A DNA stretch of 64,000 bases from Paenibacillus dendritiformis. Lineage in GTDB: Bacteria > Bacillota > Bacilli > Paenibacillales > Paenibacillaceae. The stretch is from contig NZ_LDIG01000076.1 in assembly GCF_015845845.1 (NCBI RefSeq), positions 1 to 64,000 of the forward strand, in the 5' to 3' direction. Below are positions 17,065 to 24,871 of this stretch, piece after piece (position 1 is the stretch's first letter; every line of letters starts with the position of its first letter). The notes under the pieces were generated by a model. It ran no database searches and was not told the DNA's origin. It saw only the letters and a program-made list of their open reading frames with translations. A program made the translations under genes and the position numbers.

Positions 17065-17451
17065 TTAACGCTTCTTATTTTCTTTGGCAGCTTGGGCATC
17101 TATCGTTTCAAGAAAGTCTTTTGCGGTCCGAACGACATATTTGACCTCGTCAATCGATCTTTCCATCAGCGCAATTTTATGGAGATCAAGAAGCATCTGC
17201 TTTTCTTCGATGCCATCCTTGCCGTGGAGCTTCTGAAAATTAAACAACTCAGCCGGTCCAATATCCAGTGCATGCATAAGCGATTCCAATGTTTTCAAGG
17301 TCACGTTGACTTTCCCGGATTCGATATCCGAAATGCGTGACTTGCTCATTCCTTCTTTACCGGTTCTTTCCGCAACCTGCTCCTGACTTAATCCCTTTGC
17401 GGAGCGAATCATTCTTAGCTGTTCGCCAACAAGTTTAAGTAAATCTGACAT
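17065..17451 (-). CDS. XRE-family transcriptional regulator, 128 aa
   Basis: ATG 17451 is preceded by GAGGTGA; an upstream in-frame GTG lacks a site. Residues ~5-62 form a Cro/CI helix-turn-helix (LRMIRSAKGLSQEQVAERTG, SRISDIESGKVNVTLKTLE). The C-terminal helix contains DEVKYVVRTAKDFLETID. That tail is closely matched by the XRE protein at 57719-58084, so the two are paralogues. It is divergent from the small gene at 17622, with an inverted repeat between them, so autoregulation and control of that gene are likely. It resembles the SinR/PlcR-like group only in the HTH. Confidence 0.88.
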   Translation of the reverse strand: MSDLLKLVGEQLRMIRSAKGLSQEQVAERTGKEGMSKSRISDIESGKVNVTLKTLESLMHALDIGPAELFNFQKLHGKDGIEEKQMLLDLHKIALMERSIDEVKYVVRTAKDFLETIDAQAAKENKKR

Positions 17452-17505
17452 GATAGTCACCTCAGTTAGAGGTTAGTAAAACATAGAAGAAAAAGAGATA
17501 TCACT

Positions 17506-17540
17506 ATAACATAACAAAGATAAAAATGTTATACTATAAT
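17506..17540 (+). promoter_or_regulatory. Operator-like inverted repeat and -10 element between divergent genes
   Basis: ATAACAT (17506-17512) and ATGTTAT (17526-17532) form a perfect 7-bp inverted repeat with a 13-bp spacer. TATAAT (17535-17540) follows directly. The -35 region is poor (TAACAA). This is a plausible XRE-protein operator overlapping the promoter of the gene at 17622. One arm of the motif, ATAACAT, recurs at 57624-57630 in the equivalent intergenic region of the paralogous module. Confidence 0.5.
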
Positions 17541-17621
17541 AGAACGTTTCCTGGAGATTCCAAGTCAAAAAGAGGAATGAGGCAAAGCTGATAGTTCAGA
17601 AATCGATGTGGAGGAAGTAAT

Positions 17622-17930
17622 ATGTCCGATTGGGTAAAAGAAACCTTGCATCAACGCCTGGAATATCTAAGAGAGCAAGTGGAACTGCTGCCGGAGATCG
17701 CAATACTGCAGAATAAACGGAAAGCATTAGAACGCGCTCTGCAGCGCGAATTACAACAACAGGGAAGCGGCCTGCACATGGAATGGCTGGATGCGCATGC
17801 GGAACTCGCCTTAGTGCAGATGGGCTGGTTCTATGCCAAGGGGGTTCAGGACGGGTTGAAAATGCTCATTTTTTTGCAAAACTCGGAAGAAGAGCTGGAG
17901 AAGACGATGACGACAATAATGAAATCCTAA
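17622..17930 (+). CDS. Small uncharacterised helical protein, 102 aa
   Basis: ATG 17622 is preceded by GGAGG at about eight bases. The protein is Glu/Leu/Gln-rich and predicted to be mostly helical (LREQVELLPEIAILQNKRKALERALQ region), with no signal or membrane segment. The middle (WLDAHAELALVQMGWFYAKGVQDG) resembles small DUF6809/YkyA-like helical proteins of Bacilli, but I do not claim a family. It is divergently transcribed from an XRE regulator that probably controls it. Confidence 0.7.
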   Translation: MSDWVKETLHQRLEYLREQVELLPEIAILQNKRKALERALQRELQQQGSGLHMEWLDAHAELALVQMGWFYAKGVQDGLKMLIFLQNSEEELEKTMTTIMKS

Positions 17931-17991
17931 TTTTGCAGCGGAAAAGGGCAATCCTTCCCCGTCCGTTGATCCAAAAGGGAACAAGGAAGCC

Positions 17992-18033
17992 AAAAGGCCG
18001 AGTCAGGGTGCGTTACCCGGAACTCGGCCTTTT
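17992..18033. terminator. Bidirectional terminator between convergent genes
   Basis: AAAAGGCCGAGT (17992-18003) and ACTCGGCCTTTT (18022-18033) form a 12-bp stem with flanking A and T runs. It can serve the gene at 17622 and the MFS gene on the opposite strand. Confidence 0.85.
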
Positions 18034-18091
18034 GCGTCGTGCATTCTAACGTCCAGTCTGAAGCCTACTCTTTCTTCACAGACTTCCCAAG

Positions 18092-19297
18092 TTACATTCC
18101 CTGCTCCGCCGATGCGGAGCTCCGCTTCGCGTTGCGCTGCGACCAGGAGGCGAGCCCCATCGTGGAGAGGAGCAGGATACCGGTCACCCAGAAGACGGCA
18201 TGAATGGAGAACACGCCGCTGATCGCGCCCCCGACCAACGGGCCGAGCATGCCGCCAAGCTGGTTCGCCGTCTGATTCAGGCTGAATGCGCGGCCCCGGA
18301 ATTCGCTGTCCGTGGTGCGGACGACGAGGCCGTTCAAGGCCGGAAATACGGCGCAGAAGAAGATGCCGTACGCGAACCGGATGAACGAGAACCACCAAAT
18401 ATTGTGGAACGGAATCTGGGCGAGCGTCCCGATGCCGCCGGCGAGAAGGCCAATCAGGAGGACGCGCTGGAATCCGACCCGGTCGGCCATCTTGCCCCAG
18501 CGCGGCGCGAAGATGATGCTCGCTACCCCGACGAGCGAGAAGACGAAGCCGGCCGCGAGCGAGGCGTTCTTGTCGGAGATGCCGAGCTCGACAATGTACA
18601 GCGGCAGCACCGGCTCGATCGTCATGACGGAGAACTGCGTGCAGAGCGACAGAACAAGCACGACTAGCAGCGGCTTATTGTGGGCCGCCAGGCTGAACGT
18701 GTGCACGATCGAGACGCGATCCTTGCTCGGCACGAACGATTCTTCCTTGACCCAGAAAATAATGAGCAGGGTCGCCAGGAAGCAGAGCGCTCCCGCGCTG
18801 CCGAAGGCAATCCGGTTGTCGAAAATTCTTGCCAGCACGCCGCCCAGCATCGGGCCCATGATGCTGCCCGTCGCCGTCGCCGTGGACATCATCGACAGCG
18901 CATATCCGACCTTGCGCTCCGGCGTATTCGTCCCGACCAGCGCGATCGAACCCGGAATGAATCCAGACAGCAGCCCCTGCAGCAGACGCAGAATGAGCAG
19001 TTGAACAGGACTGGTGACGAAGGCCGTCAGCAGATAGATGACGCAGAGCGCCAGCCCGGCCCGAATAATCATCGGCTTCCGCCCGTATTTGTCCCCGACG
19101 GCTCCCCAGAACGGAGAAGAAATCGCTCCGGCGAGGAAGGCGCTGCTGAACAGAATTCCGGACCACAGCTCCAGATGATCCTTGACGCCGATCTGAATCA
19201 GGAAGAGCGGCAGAAAAGGAACGACCATGGAGAAGCTGGAAGAGACGATGAATGCTCCGAACCACAGTATCCACAGATTTTTCTTCCATGTTTCCAT
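18092..19297 (-). CDS. MFS multidrug-type efflux transporter, 401 aa
   Basis: A 12-helix major facilitator. Motif A between helices 2 and 3 reads GAVGDKYGRKPMI, and a second copy-like loop in the C-terminal half reads GKMADRVGFQRV. Motif C-like sequence SIMGPMLGGVLARIFD in helix 5 is characteristic of drug/H+ antiporters (DHA1). ATG 19297 has GGGAGTGA at about six bases. The gene is monocistronic and no dedicated regulator is adjacent. The substrate is unknown; drug or metabolite efflux is the family expectation. Confidence 0.88.
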   Translation of the reverse strand: METWKKNLWILWFGAFIVSSSFSMVVPFLPLFLIQIGVKDHLELWSGILFSSAFLAGAISSPFWGAVGDKYGRKPMIIRAGLALCVIYLLTAFVTSPVQLLILRLLQGLLSGFIPGSIALVGTNTPERKVGYALSMMSTATATGSIMGPMLGGVLARIFDNRIAFGSAGALCFLATLLIIFWVKEESFVPSKDRVSIVHTFSLAAHNKPLLVVLVLSLCTQFSVMTIEPVLPLYIVELGISDKNASLAAGFVFSLVGVASIIFAPRWGKMADRVGFQRVLLIGLLAGGIGTLAQIPFHNIWWFSFIRFAYGIFFCAVFPALNGLVVRTTDSEFRGRAFSLNQTANQLGGMLGPLVGGAISGVFSIHAVFWVTGILLLSTMGLASWSQRNAKRSSASAEQGM

Positions 19298-19612
19298 TAG
19301 ATCTTCACTCCCGATATTCCTTTTTCCACGTACGTTTCGATTGGAGTGTCATTCTAACGGCACTCGATATGTCAGACCGAACACATTATCCGCTTCCTAT
19401 TATACAGCAAGCAGTCAATCTTTTTCTTCTCCGGCGCGGCCGGCGAACGGGAGCTTGCCTACGCAGAGGTTGATGCATCAAGGGAAAGCGGCAGAAAAAA
19501 TATTTTTTCAACTGAAGCTGCATATCTCGAAATATGATATTTGGAATTGTTACTATTCTTATCTATTAAGTATGTTATAATGAAAGTTAAAATGTGGGAG
19601 AGTGGTTATCCT
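19298..19612. other. Divergent intergenic region with a TATAAT element
   Basis: The region carries the divergent promoters of the MFS and OsmC genes. A TATAAT at 19576-19581 points toward the OsmC gene, with no well-spaced -35 hexamer (nearest TTGTTA at 19547). A/T-rich palindromic sequence ATATCTCGAAATATGATAT around 19520-19540 may be a regulator site. No gene is seen. Confidence 0.4.
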
Positions 19613-20053
19613 ATGCCAGTTGAGACGTTTAAAGCGACCGCACACCTGCAGGATGGGATGGTGGTAAGAGCTAAATCGAGAAACTTCGAGATCATGATCG
19701 ATGAACCGAAATCATTGGGCGGCACCGACACAGCCATGAATCCGGTGGAAGTCGTGCTCTGCGCCCTGGGGGCCTGCCAGTCCATCGTCGCCAGAGCCTA
19801 TGCGCGCAAGTTCAAGATCGATCTTGAGGCATTCTGGGTGGAACTGGAAGGGGATCTGGATACGGACGGCTTTATGAACAAGTCGGATGTGCGCCGCGGA
19901 TACTCGGAAATCCGTTATAATATACATATCAAAAGCAATGCTTCCTACGAGCAGGCGAAGGAATTCGTAGAGTTCATTGAACGCACTTGCCCGGTGGGCG
20001 ACACGATCAACAATCCGGTGCGTCTCGTCCTGCAAGATATTATTGTAGAATAG
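19613..20053 (+). CDS. OsmC/YhfA-family peroxiredoxin-like protein, 146 aa
   Basis: A small cytoplasmic thiol-dependent peroxidase family member acting on organic hydroperoxides. The two catalytic cysteines of the family are present: C55 in LGACQSIVA and C126 in ERTCPVGDT. The first half contains the usual beta-rich ATAHLQDGMVVRA start and the GGTDTAMNPVEVVL motif. I place the start at ATG 19613, where GGGAG lies about ten bases upstream. The family is usually induced by oxidative or thiol stress. It is monocistronic with its own terminator. Confidence 0.9.
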   Translation: MPVETFKATAHLQDGMVVRAKSRNFEIMIDEPKSLGGTDTAMNPVEVVLCALGACQSIVARAYARKFKIDLEAFWVELEGDLDTDGFMNKSDVRRGYSEIRYNIHIKSNASYEQAKEFVEFIERTCPVGDTINNPVRLVLQDIIVE

Positions 20054-20062
20054 ACAAATCCG

Positions 20063-20110
20063 AGCCTTCCTGCTTATTGGGCAACCTTTCGCAGGAGGGT
20101 TCTTTTATTT
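20063..20110 (+). terminator. Terminator after the OsmC gene
   Basis: AGCCTTCCTGC pairs with GCAGGAGGGTT (two G-U wobbles), followed by TCTTTTATTT. Confidence 0.65.
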
Positions 20111-20151
20111 GCATCATTCTCACACAACCTGTGTTACCGGAGGGATTTGAC

Positions 20152-20457
20152 ATGAGCCATCTGCTGCTGCATGAACCTTTTAAGGACGAGATGAAGTCAT
20201 CGGTAGAGTATATTCCGGACAGCCCGAATAAGCTCGGTGCCGTGGTGACGAATCACGGCTATTCCGATTGGTCGACCCAGGAGGCGGACGAAGGGGACGC
20301 GCCGCTTTATTTTTTCAAGAATCGGCAGCGATTTCTATGCCGATTATTCGCTGGATGGGCAGGCCTGGAGGCAGATCCGCATGGCCCATCTGTTCGAACG
20401 GGCGGATCTGCCTGTCCAGGCCGGCATCTATGCGTGCAGTCCGCAAGGAGAAGGTTA
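20152..20457 (+). pseudogene. DUF1349-family protein, internally deleted and frameshifted
   Basis: ATG 20152 follows CGGAGGG. The frame begins MSHLLLHEPFKDE and jumps at once into the middle of a DUF1349 domain (MKSSVEYIPDSPNKLGAVVT, SDWSTQ), so roughly the first hundred residues of the usual ~190 are missing. At a run of six T (20310-20315) the frame is lost. Removing one T continues into SRIGSDFYADYSLDGQAW and on to TAA at 20455, which is the normal end of the family. The family adopts a concanavalin-like fold of uncertain function. The gene is not functional as read. Confidence 0.7.
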
Positions 20458-20460
20458 ACT

Positions 20461-21225
20461 TTAATCGCTGCGGCTGCTCCTTGCTTCGCTGTCCTCTGCT
20501 CCGATGCCGTAGCGGGCGAGCGCCTTCGCCGCGCTTTCGCGCATGCGCCGCTGGAGCTTCTCTCCTTCCACGATGCGGACCCGCTTGCCGAGGAAGCGGA
20601 TTTTGGACAGCACATACTCGCATTCATCGCCCAGGAAGGCGATCCGAATCCGGTAGCTGTCCTCCTCGTCCGCATATTCCACTTCCTTCTCGAAGCAGGA
20701 GAAGGCGTACATGATCCGGGACAGCTCCCGGTTGTACATCCGGAGGACCTCGATCACGGCATGCTCCTTGCGGGAATCCAGGACGGCCGCGATTCGGCTC
20801 AGCCATGTCTCCGCCATGCCGTCCGGCACCGGTTCCATGTCCGCCTGCGCGATGTTCCGCAGCCGCGTGGACATCAGCATGCGCCGCCGCGGATGGTACC
20901 AGAGCAAATACCACTCGCGCTTCACCATGGAATATTCCAGCTTGTAAGGGAAGCCGGACTGCGCAGGCTGCAAGCCTCCGTGCTTGAGCCGGTAAGAGAG
21001 GCGGATGCCCTGCCGGGCCGCGATAATGCGGAGCAGGGGGCGCAGGAGCGGATGGTACGCATGGCGCTCGACGCTGGCGGCCTTCTCCGCGACATGCTCG
21101 GCCAGCTCGAAATCGGCCTCGTCCCGCAGCGCCGCCGTCAGCTTTGCCAGCGTCTCCGGCGCGAACGCCTCCGCCGCGGCAGGATGATTCAGCATCGTTT
21201 TCAGCCACGAGCGCTCCGTCCCCAT
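20461..21225 (-). CDS. WYL-domain transcriptional regulator, partner subunit, 254 aa
   Basis: The protein lacks an obvious helix-turn-helix but has a WYL domain: IRLSYRLKHGG, then KREWYLLWYHPRRR, the signature after which the domain is named, and a C-terminal WCX-like region (RIRIAFLGDECEYVLSKIRF). WYL domains sense nucleic-acid or nucleotide ligands and control DNA-damage, phage-defence and RNA-repair genes. It lies immediately downstream of another WYL regulator and its start overlaps the reconstructed end of that gene, so the two are translationally coupled. The pair is divergent from the RNA-repair genes at 22.5-26.1 kb and is the probable regulator of that locus. Confidence 0.85.
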   Translation of the reverse strand: MGTERSWLKTMLNHPAAAEAFAPETLAKLTAALRDEADFELAEHVAEKAASVERHAYHPLLRPLLRIIAARQGIRLSYRLKHGGLQPAQSGFPYKLEYSMVKREWYLLWYHPRRRMLMSTRLRNIAQADMEPVPDGMAETWLSRIAAVLDSRKEHAVIEVLRMYNRELSRIMYAFSCFEKEVEYADEEDSYRIRIAFLGDECEYVLSKIRFLGKRVRIVEGEKLQRRMRESAAKALARYGIGAEDSEARSSRSD

Positions 21226-21235
21226 TGTCCCTGCA

Positions 21236-22351
21236 TCAGGACGCGTTCCTTGACGAAGTTTTTGCGCGCCCCTTCGGGGTTGAAAAACCGGGCCCGAACC
21301 GTAACCGGCCCCCCGTATCGATAAGCCAACTGAAGCGCATCTGCTCCTCCAGCTCCCGCAGCCTCCGGCCGAACCGCTCTTCCGGCACGGCCTCTCGTTC
21401 CCGAATCTGCGTCAAGCCTTCCATCCGGTACTTCACCAGACCGAGCCGGGAAGCGTGGCCGAGCAAGTACCAGCGGCCGTATTGATGGTCGTAGACGATC
21501 TTGAGCGGGAGCACGGTTTCCTGCTTGCCCTCGGCCTCGCGCGTGAAGAGCGGATTCGTATTTTGCGAGGCGTAGGCTGTTCCCTTTTTCGGGGAGAAAT
21601 AGAGAAAGGACAGCATCCGCCGCTCCCGTATCGCCTGCAGCACCGTATAGAGATGCGCCTCGTCCAGAATGCGCGAGAAATAATGATATTTATACAGAAA
21701 CGGTTCTGCCGCACCCGCGGCCATCTCTCTCCGCTTCATCGCTTGCTTGAGATTGTCCCGCAGAAGATAGCCCTGCACGGAAGGGACCTGCGTATTCGCC
21801 ATCACATCGACGTAGTCATACAGATCCATCAATTCGTCATCCGTTAATTCATCGGTCAGATCATGATTTATCGAAAACCGGTAAGGCCGGCCGCCCTTTT
21901 CCTTGCGAATGACGCCGATTTCCTCCAAATATTTCAGATCGGAGCGGACCGTCTTCTCGTCCGGCAGCGGATACGGTTCCGGGATGCGGGAACTGCATTC
22001 GTCCATCAGCTCCATCGCCGTCAACGGCTGCTCCTGCAGGGCGGTCAAAAGGAGCGCCAGGCGAACGCTTTCCGATTCCTTGACCGATTTGGCGCGGAAC
22101 AAGAACAGGAGCATCGGATCCGCCGAATCGTAGTAGCTGAAGTGCAGCATCTCCGCGAACTGCCGCCCCTGATCCTCGGGAAGCTGTTCGGTTACCGTAT
22201 GTACAATCTCCTTCAACCGGCGGATCGTCTTGTCGAAGGTGTGGACCGAGATGCCCAGCCGCTGCGCGAACTGCTCCCGGCTGTATGCGCCGCTCGTCAG
22301 GACGAGCATGCGAAGAAACTGGATTTCTTTATCGAAGCTTTCTTTTGCCAT
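21236..22351 (-). CDS. HTH-WYL transcriptional regulator with a frameshifted C-terminus
   Basis: An N-terminal DeoR/HTH_11-type helix-turn-helix (YSREQFAQRLGISVHTFDKT) is followed by a linker and a WYL domain (ERRMLSFLYFSPKKG, DHQYGRWYLLGHASRLG). The C-terminal WCX domain starts normally (RFSWLIDTGG), then the frame reads RLRFGPGFSTPKG and stops at 21236. Adding one G to the six-G run near 21311-21316 gives GPVTVRARFFNPEGARKN and a stop at 21201, inside the start of the next gene. The intact protein would therefore be ~382 residues. It is divergent from the TROVE remnant, nucleotidyltransferase and RtcB genes, which it probably controls with its WYL partner. Confidence 0.85.
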   Translation of the reverse strand: MAKESFDKEIQFLRMLVLTSGAYSREQFAQRLGISVHTFDKTIRRLKEIVHTVTEQLPEDQGRQFAEMLHFSYYDSADPMLLFLFRAKSVKESESVRLALLLTALQEQPLTAMELMDECSSRIPEPYPLPDEKTVRSDLKYLEEIGVIRKEKGGRPYRFSINHDLTDELTDDELMDLYDYVDVMANTQVPSVQGYLLRDNLKQAMKRREMAAGAAEPFLYKYHYFSRILDEAHLYTVLQAIRERRMLSFLYFSPKKGTAYASQNTNPLFTREAEGKQETVLPLKIVYDHQYGRWYLLGHASRLGLVKYRMEGLTQIREREAVPEERFGRRLRELEEQMRFSWLIDTGGRLRFGPGFSTPKGRAKTSSRNAS

Positions 22352-22509
22352 TCTGGGAAGCCTCCTTACAGGCCCGATTCGGGCTTATCTTCCATTGTAG
22401 CAGGGGAGGCACAAGCGGAGAATGGAAAACTTTCGATCCATTCGTAATACTTGCGCCATGTTCACTTCTCTGAAAATAAGCGAAGATAAGGAGGTGAAGC
22501 CGACACCGC

Positions 22510-22890
22510 GAGTGAAGGCGGCACGGCGGCTCGGTCTTCGCGCTGGCGCTGTACAAAAAAACGCAAGGCAGCTCTCTGTTCTGGCTTTTCGACACGAGCG
22601 TGACGGATGCCAAGCCTTCGCGGAAGGATAGCATCCTGACCCAGGCCGATCGCATTCGTCCCCGCGGAGGGACAGACACTGGCGCTCCCGTGCGCGAGCT
22701 GCTTCGCCAGCAGAAAAAGGCCGATCAGATCATTATGATTACCAATGAACAGCAGAATAGCGGCAGTCCGTTCTATGCGGCGCTGAAGGACTACCGGGCG
22801 AAGGTGAACCGGAACGTGAAGGCGTTCATCGTGGATATCGCGCCGTACCGTTCGGCCATGGTGCCGCCGCTGGATAAGGATACGGGATGA
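22510..22890 (+). pseudogene. TROVE/Ro60-like RNA-binding protein, C-terminal vWA remnant
   Basis: The frame carries the end of a von Willebrand A-like domain: HGGSVFALALYKK, then LFWLFDTSVTDAK, then the GGTDTGAPVRELL (MIDAS-type T/D) motif, IIMITNEQQNSGSPFY and AFIVDIAPYRSAM, stopping after PPLDKDTG. This matches the C-terminal half of bacterial TROVE proteins, the Ro60 orthologues that bind Y RNAs. The N-terminal RNA-binding HEAT-repeat ring, several hundred residues, is absent, and no convincing start lies near the homologous part. Its position beside a nucleotidyltransferase and RtcB is the canonical RNA-repair arrangement, which strengthens the identification. Confidence 0.6.
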
Positions 22891-22930
22891 CGCCGGCATG
22901 ACCCATTTTAAGAAAAGAGGAGGGACTTCC

Positions 22931-23728
22931 ATGTCCACACTGTCCAAGATCCATCAGACAATAAAACAGGAGCTGCGCCAAATCGAGAACCGGGAGAACG
23001 TACGCATCATCTATGCCTGCGAATCGGGCAGCCGGGCGTGGGGGTTCCCGTCGCAGGACAGTGATTATGATGTCCGCTTCATCTATGTGCGGCCTGTGGA
23101 CTGGTACTTGTCCATCCGGGACCGCCGAGACGTCATCGAGCGTCCGATTAGCGATCAGCTCGACATTAACGGCTGGGATTTGCGCAAGGCGCTGCAGTTG
23201 TTCCGCAAGTCGAACCCGCCGCTGCTGGAATGGCTGCAGTCGCCGATGGTGTATGAAGAGGCGTATTCCGTGACGGAGCGTATCCGCAGCCTGTCTTCGC
23301 ATACGTTTGCGCCGAAATCATGCATGTATCACTATCTTCATATGGCCAAAGGCAATTACCGCGAGTATTTGCAGGGCAGCCAGGTCAAAATCAAAAAATA
23401 TTTTTACGTGCTCCGCCCGATACTGGCTTGCGGCTGGATCGAGAAGCATAACGCCATGCCTCCGATGGAGTTTGACGTTTTGGTTCGGGAACTCGTTCCC
23501 GAAGGAAGCGAGCTGCGCCGCAATATTAAACGGCTGCTGGAGCGGAAGCGCTCTGGGGAGGAATTGGATGTGGAGTGCCGAATTCCTTCTATAAATGCGT
23601 ATCTCGAAGATCGCATCGAGCATTATGAGCGCACGGCGGTTCACCTCCTATCGCCGGCTGGACAGCGGCATCAGGATCTGGAGCTCGATGAGCTGTTCCG
23701 TTCCGCCTTGCAGGAAGTATGGGCATAG
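22931..23728 (+). CDS. Predicted nucleotidyltransferase of an RNA-repair locus, 265 aa
   Basis: ATG 22931 follows AGGAGGG at seven bases. Residues ~25-50 hold the nucleotidyltransferase motif, ESGSRAWGFPSQDSDYDVRF: the G-S-x(n)-D-x-D of polymerase-beta-fold enzymes, with the two metal-binding aspartates in SDYDV. The remainder resembles the COG3541 group (DINGWDLRKALQLFRKSNPP, KKYFYVLRPILACGWIE). Such enzymes add nucleotides or nucleotidyl groups to RNA ends and are often encoded with TROVE and RtcB. It lies between the TROVE remnant and an unknown gene, all in one direction. Confidence 0.85.
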   Translation: MSTLSKIHQTIKQELRQIENRENVRIIYACESGSRAWGFPSQDSDYDVRFIYVRPVDWYLSIRDRRDVIERPISDQLDINGWDLRKALQLFRKSNPPLLEWLQSPMVYEEAYSVTERIRSLSSHTFAPKSCMYHYLHMAKGNYREYLQGSQVKIKKYFYVLRPILACGWIEKHNAMPPMEFDVLVRELVPEGSELRRNIKRLLERKRSGEELDVECRIPSINAYLEDRIEHYERTAVHLLSPAGQRHQDLELDELFRSALQEVWA

Positions 23729-23814
23729 CTGCGCAGCGGCGTGATGAACAAACCCAGCAAGGATCCCGGGGAGGCGACGAGCGGAAGGGAAGAACAGGTG
23801 CGAGGAGTGCAAGG

Positions 23815-24678
23815 ATGGAGAGCATGGACATCGGAAAAACGGCGGAACACGAAAATGTGAATATTTTTGCTCTATTTTTATATAGGCTCGAGAATTTTCT
23901 CAATGCCAGGGCTTGCCGCAAGCGATTCGGAAATGTGTTTTATGCCGAAGACGAGCCTTCGCTCTTTTTGGTTGCCTCTAACAAAACTAATGGGAAGCCC
24001 GTCAGCTTCACTCGTTGGCATGATTTATTTTCGATTTCCAGGTGGGAACAACGAATGCTTGCCAGAGGATGGAGTGAGCAAGATTGTTATATTATCAAGC
24101 TGGCATTGTCCCGATTCGGGCATTTGTTCGATATCGATAATCGGCAAAGAACGAATAAGGATTATTTCGTTTTTTTCTACGTCATACAGCTTATCACGCT
24201 GAAAAATAGCCCAATGGTAGACAACGATAAAGTTAAGAATCACATGCTTTGCTTTCTGTTGTTTGAATTGAGCATGGAGTATGACGCATATAGCAGGTTC
24301 TATATACAGAATAACAAGCTGCTTTACTCCTCTGATCATAGGGGCGAGGTTGATTTCCTTGAGGTGATTGCCACTGTCTATGATGTTCTGGAAGTGGAGA
24401 AAAGAAAAGAGAAAGCCCTTCTATTCACGATGAAAAATTTCCACGAAAGTGTCGTCCATTTTCTGGTAACGCCGGATAGCGAAGAGTATCGAATCGATTT
24501 TGATGATTGGAATATCGATTTTATTTATCCTGATTTCTTCATGAAGATGCTTGCGCAGGACAGCCGCAAAGTATTCAACGCAATGATCGATGCGGTCGAT
24601 GTGCGCCAGTCCAACTACAATTTATTTGTGTCCAATATGATCTTGATGAACTATTCTTTTTTATATATTAAAGAATGA
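23815..24678 (+). CDS. Unknown AT-rich gene in the RNA-repair locus, probably frameshifted at its end
   Basis: ATG 23815 has GAGGAG at about eight bases. I do not recognise the protein. It is largely helical, rich in aromatic and acidic residues, and has no signal peptide or clear membrane segment. GC content is visibly lower than in the flanking genes, suggesting transfer. The frame stops at 24678 (SFLYIKE) just after six T residues. Deleting one T continues smoothly as YILKNDPRNILILKK and runs to TAA at 24854, only 15 bases before RtcB and with its ribosome binding site. The real gene is therefore likely 23815-24856, about 346 residues. As read, the tail (or a 38-codon ORF from ATG 24740) is separate. 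Confidence 0.6.
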   Translation: MESMDIGKTAEHENVNIFALFLYRLENFLNARACRKRFGNVFYAEDEPSLFLVASNKTNGKPVSFTRWHDLFSISRWEQRMLARGWSEQDCYIIKLALSRFGHLFDIDNRQRTNKDYFVFFYVIQLITLKNSPMVDNDKVKNHMLCFLLFELSMEYDAYSRFYIQNNKLLYSSDHRGEVDFLEVIATVYDVLEVEKRKEKALLFTMKNFHESVVHFLVTPDSEEYRIDFDDWNIDFIYPDFFMKMLAQDSRKVFNAMIDAVDVRQSNYNLFVSNMILMNYSFLYIKE

Positions 24679-24871
24679 TCCACGGAATATATTAATATTG
24701 AAAAAGCATATCAATGATGATGCATTATTTTTCAAGGTGATGTCCGCATTGATTAACAGACGAATGTGTATCGAAAAAGAAGATTTTGAAGGATTGGATC
24801 TGGGGATCGACTTGGATGCGATAGAGGATCAAATATCAACCACTGATGCAGAATAAGGAGAGTTGCAAGCA

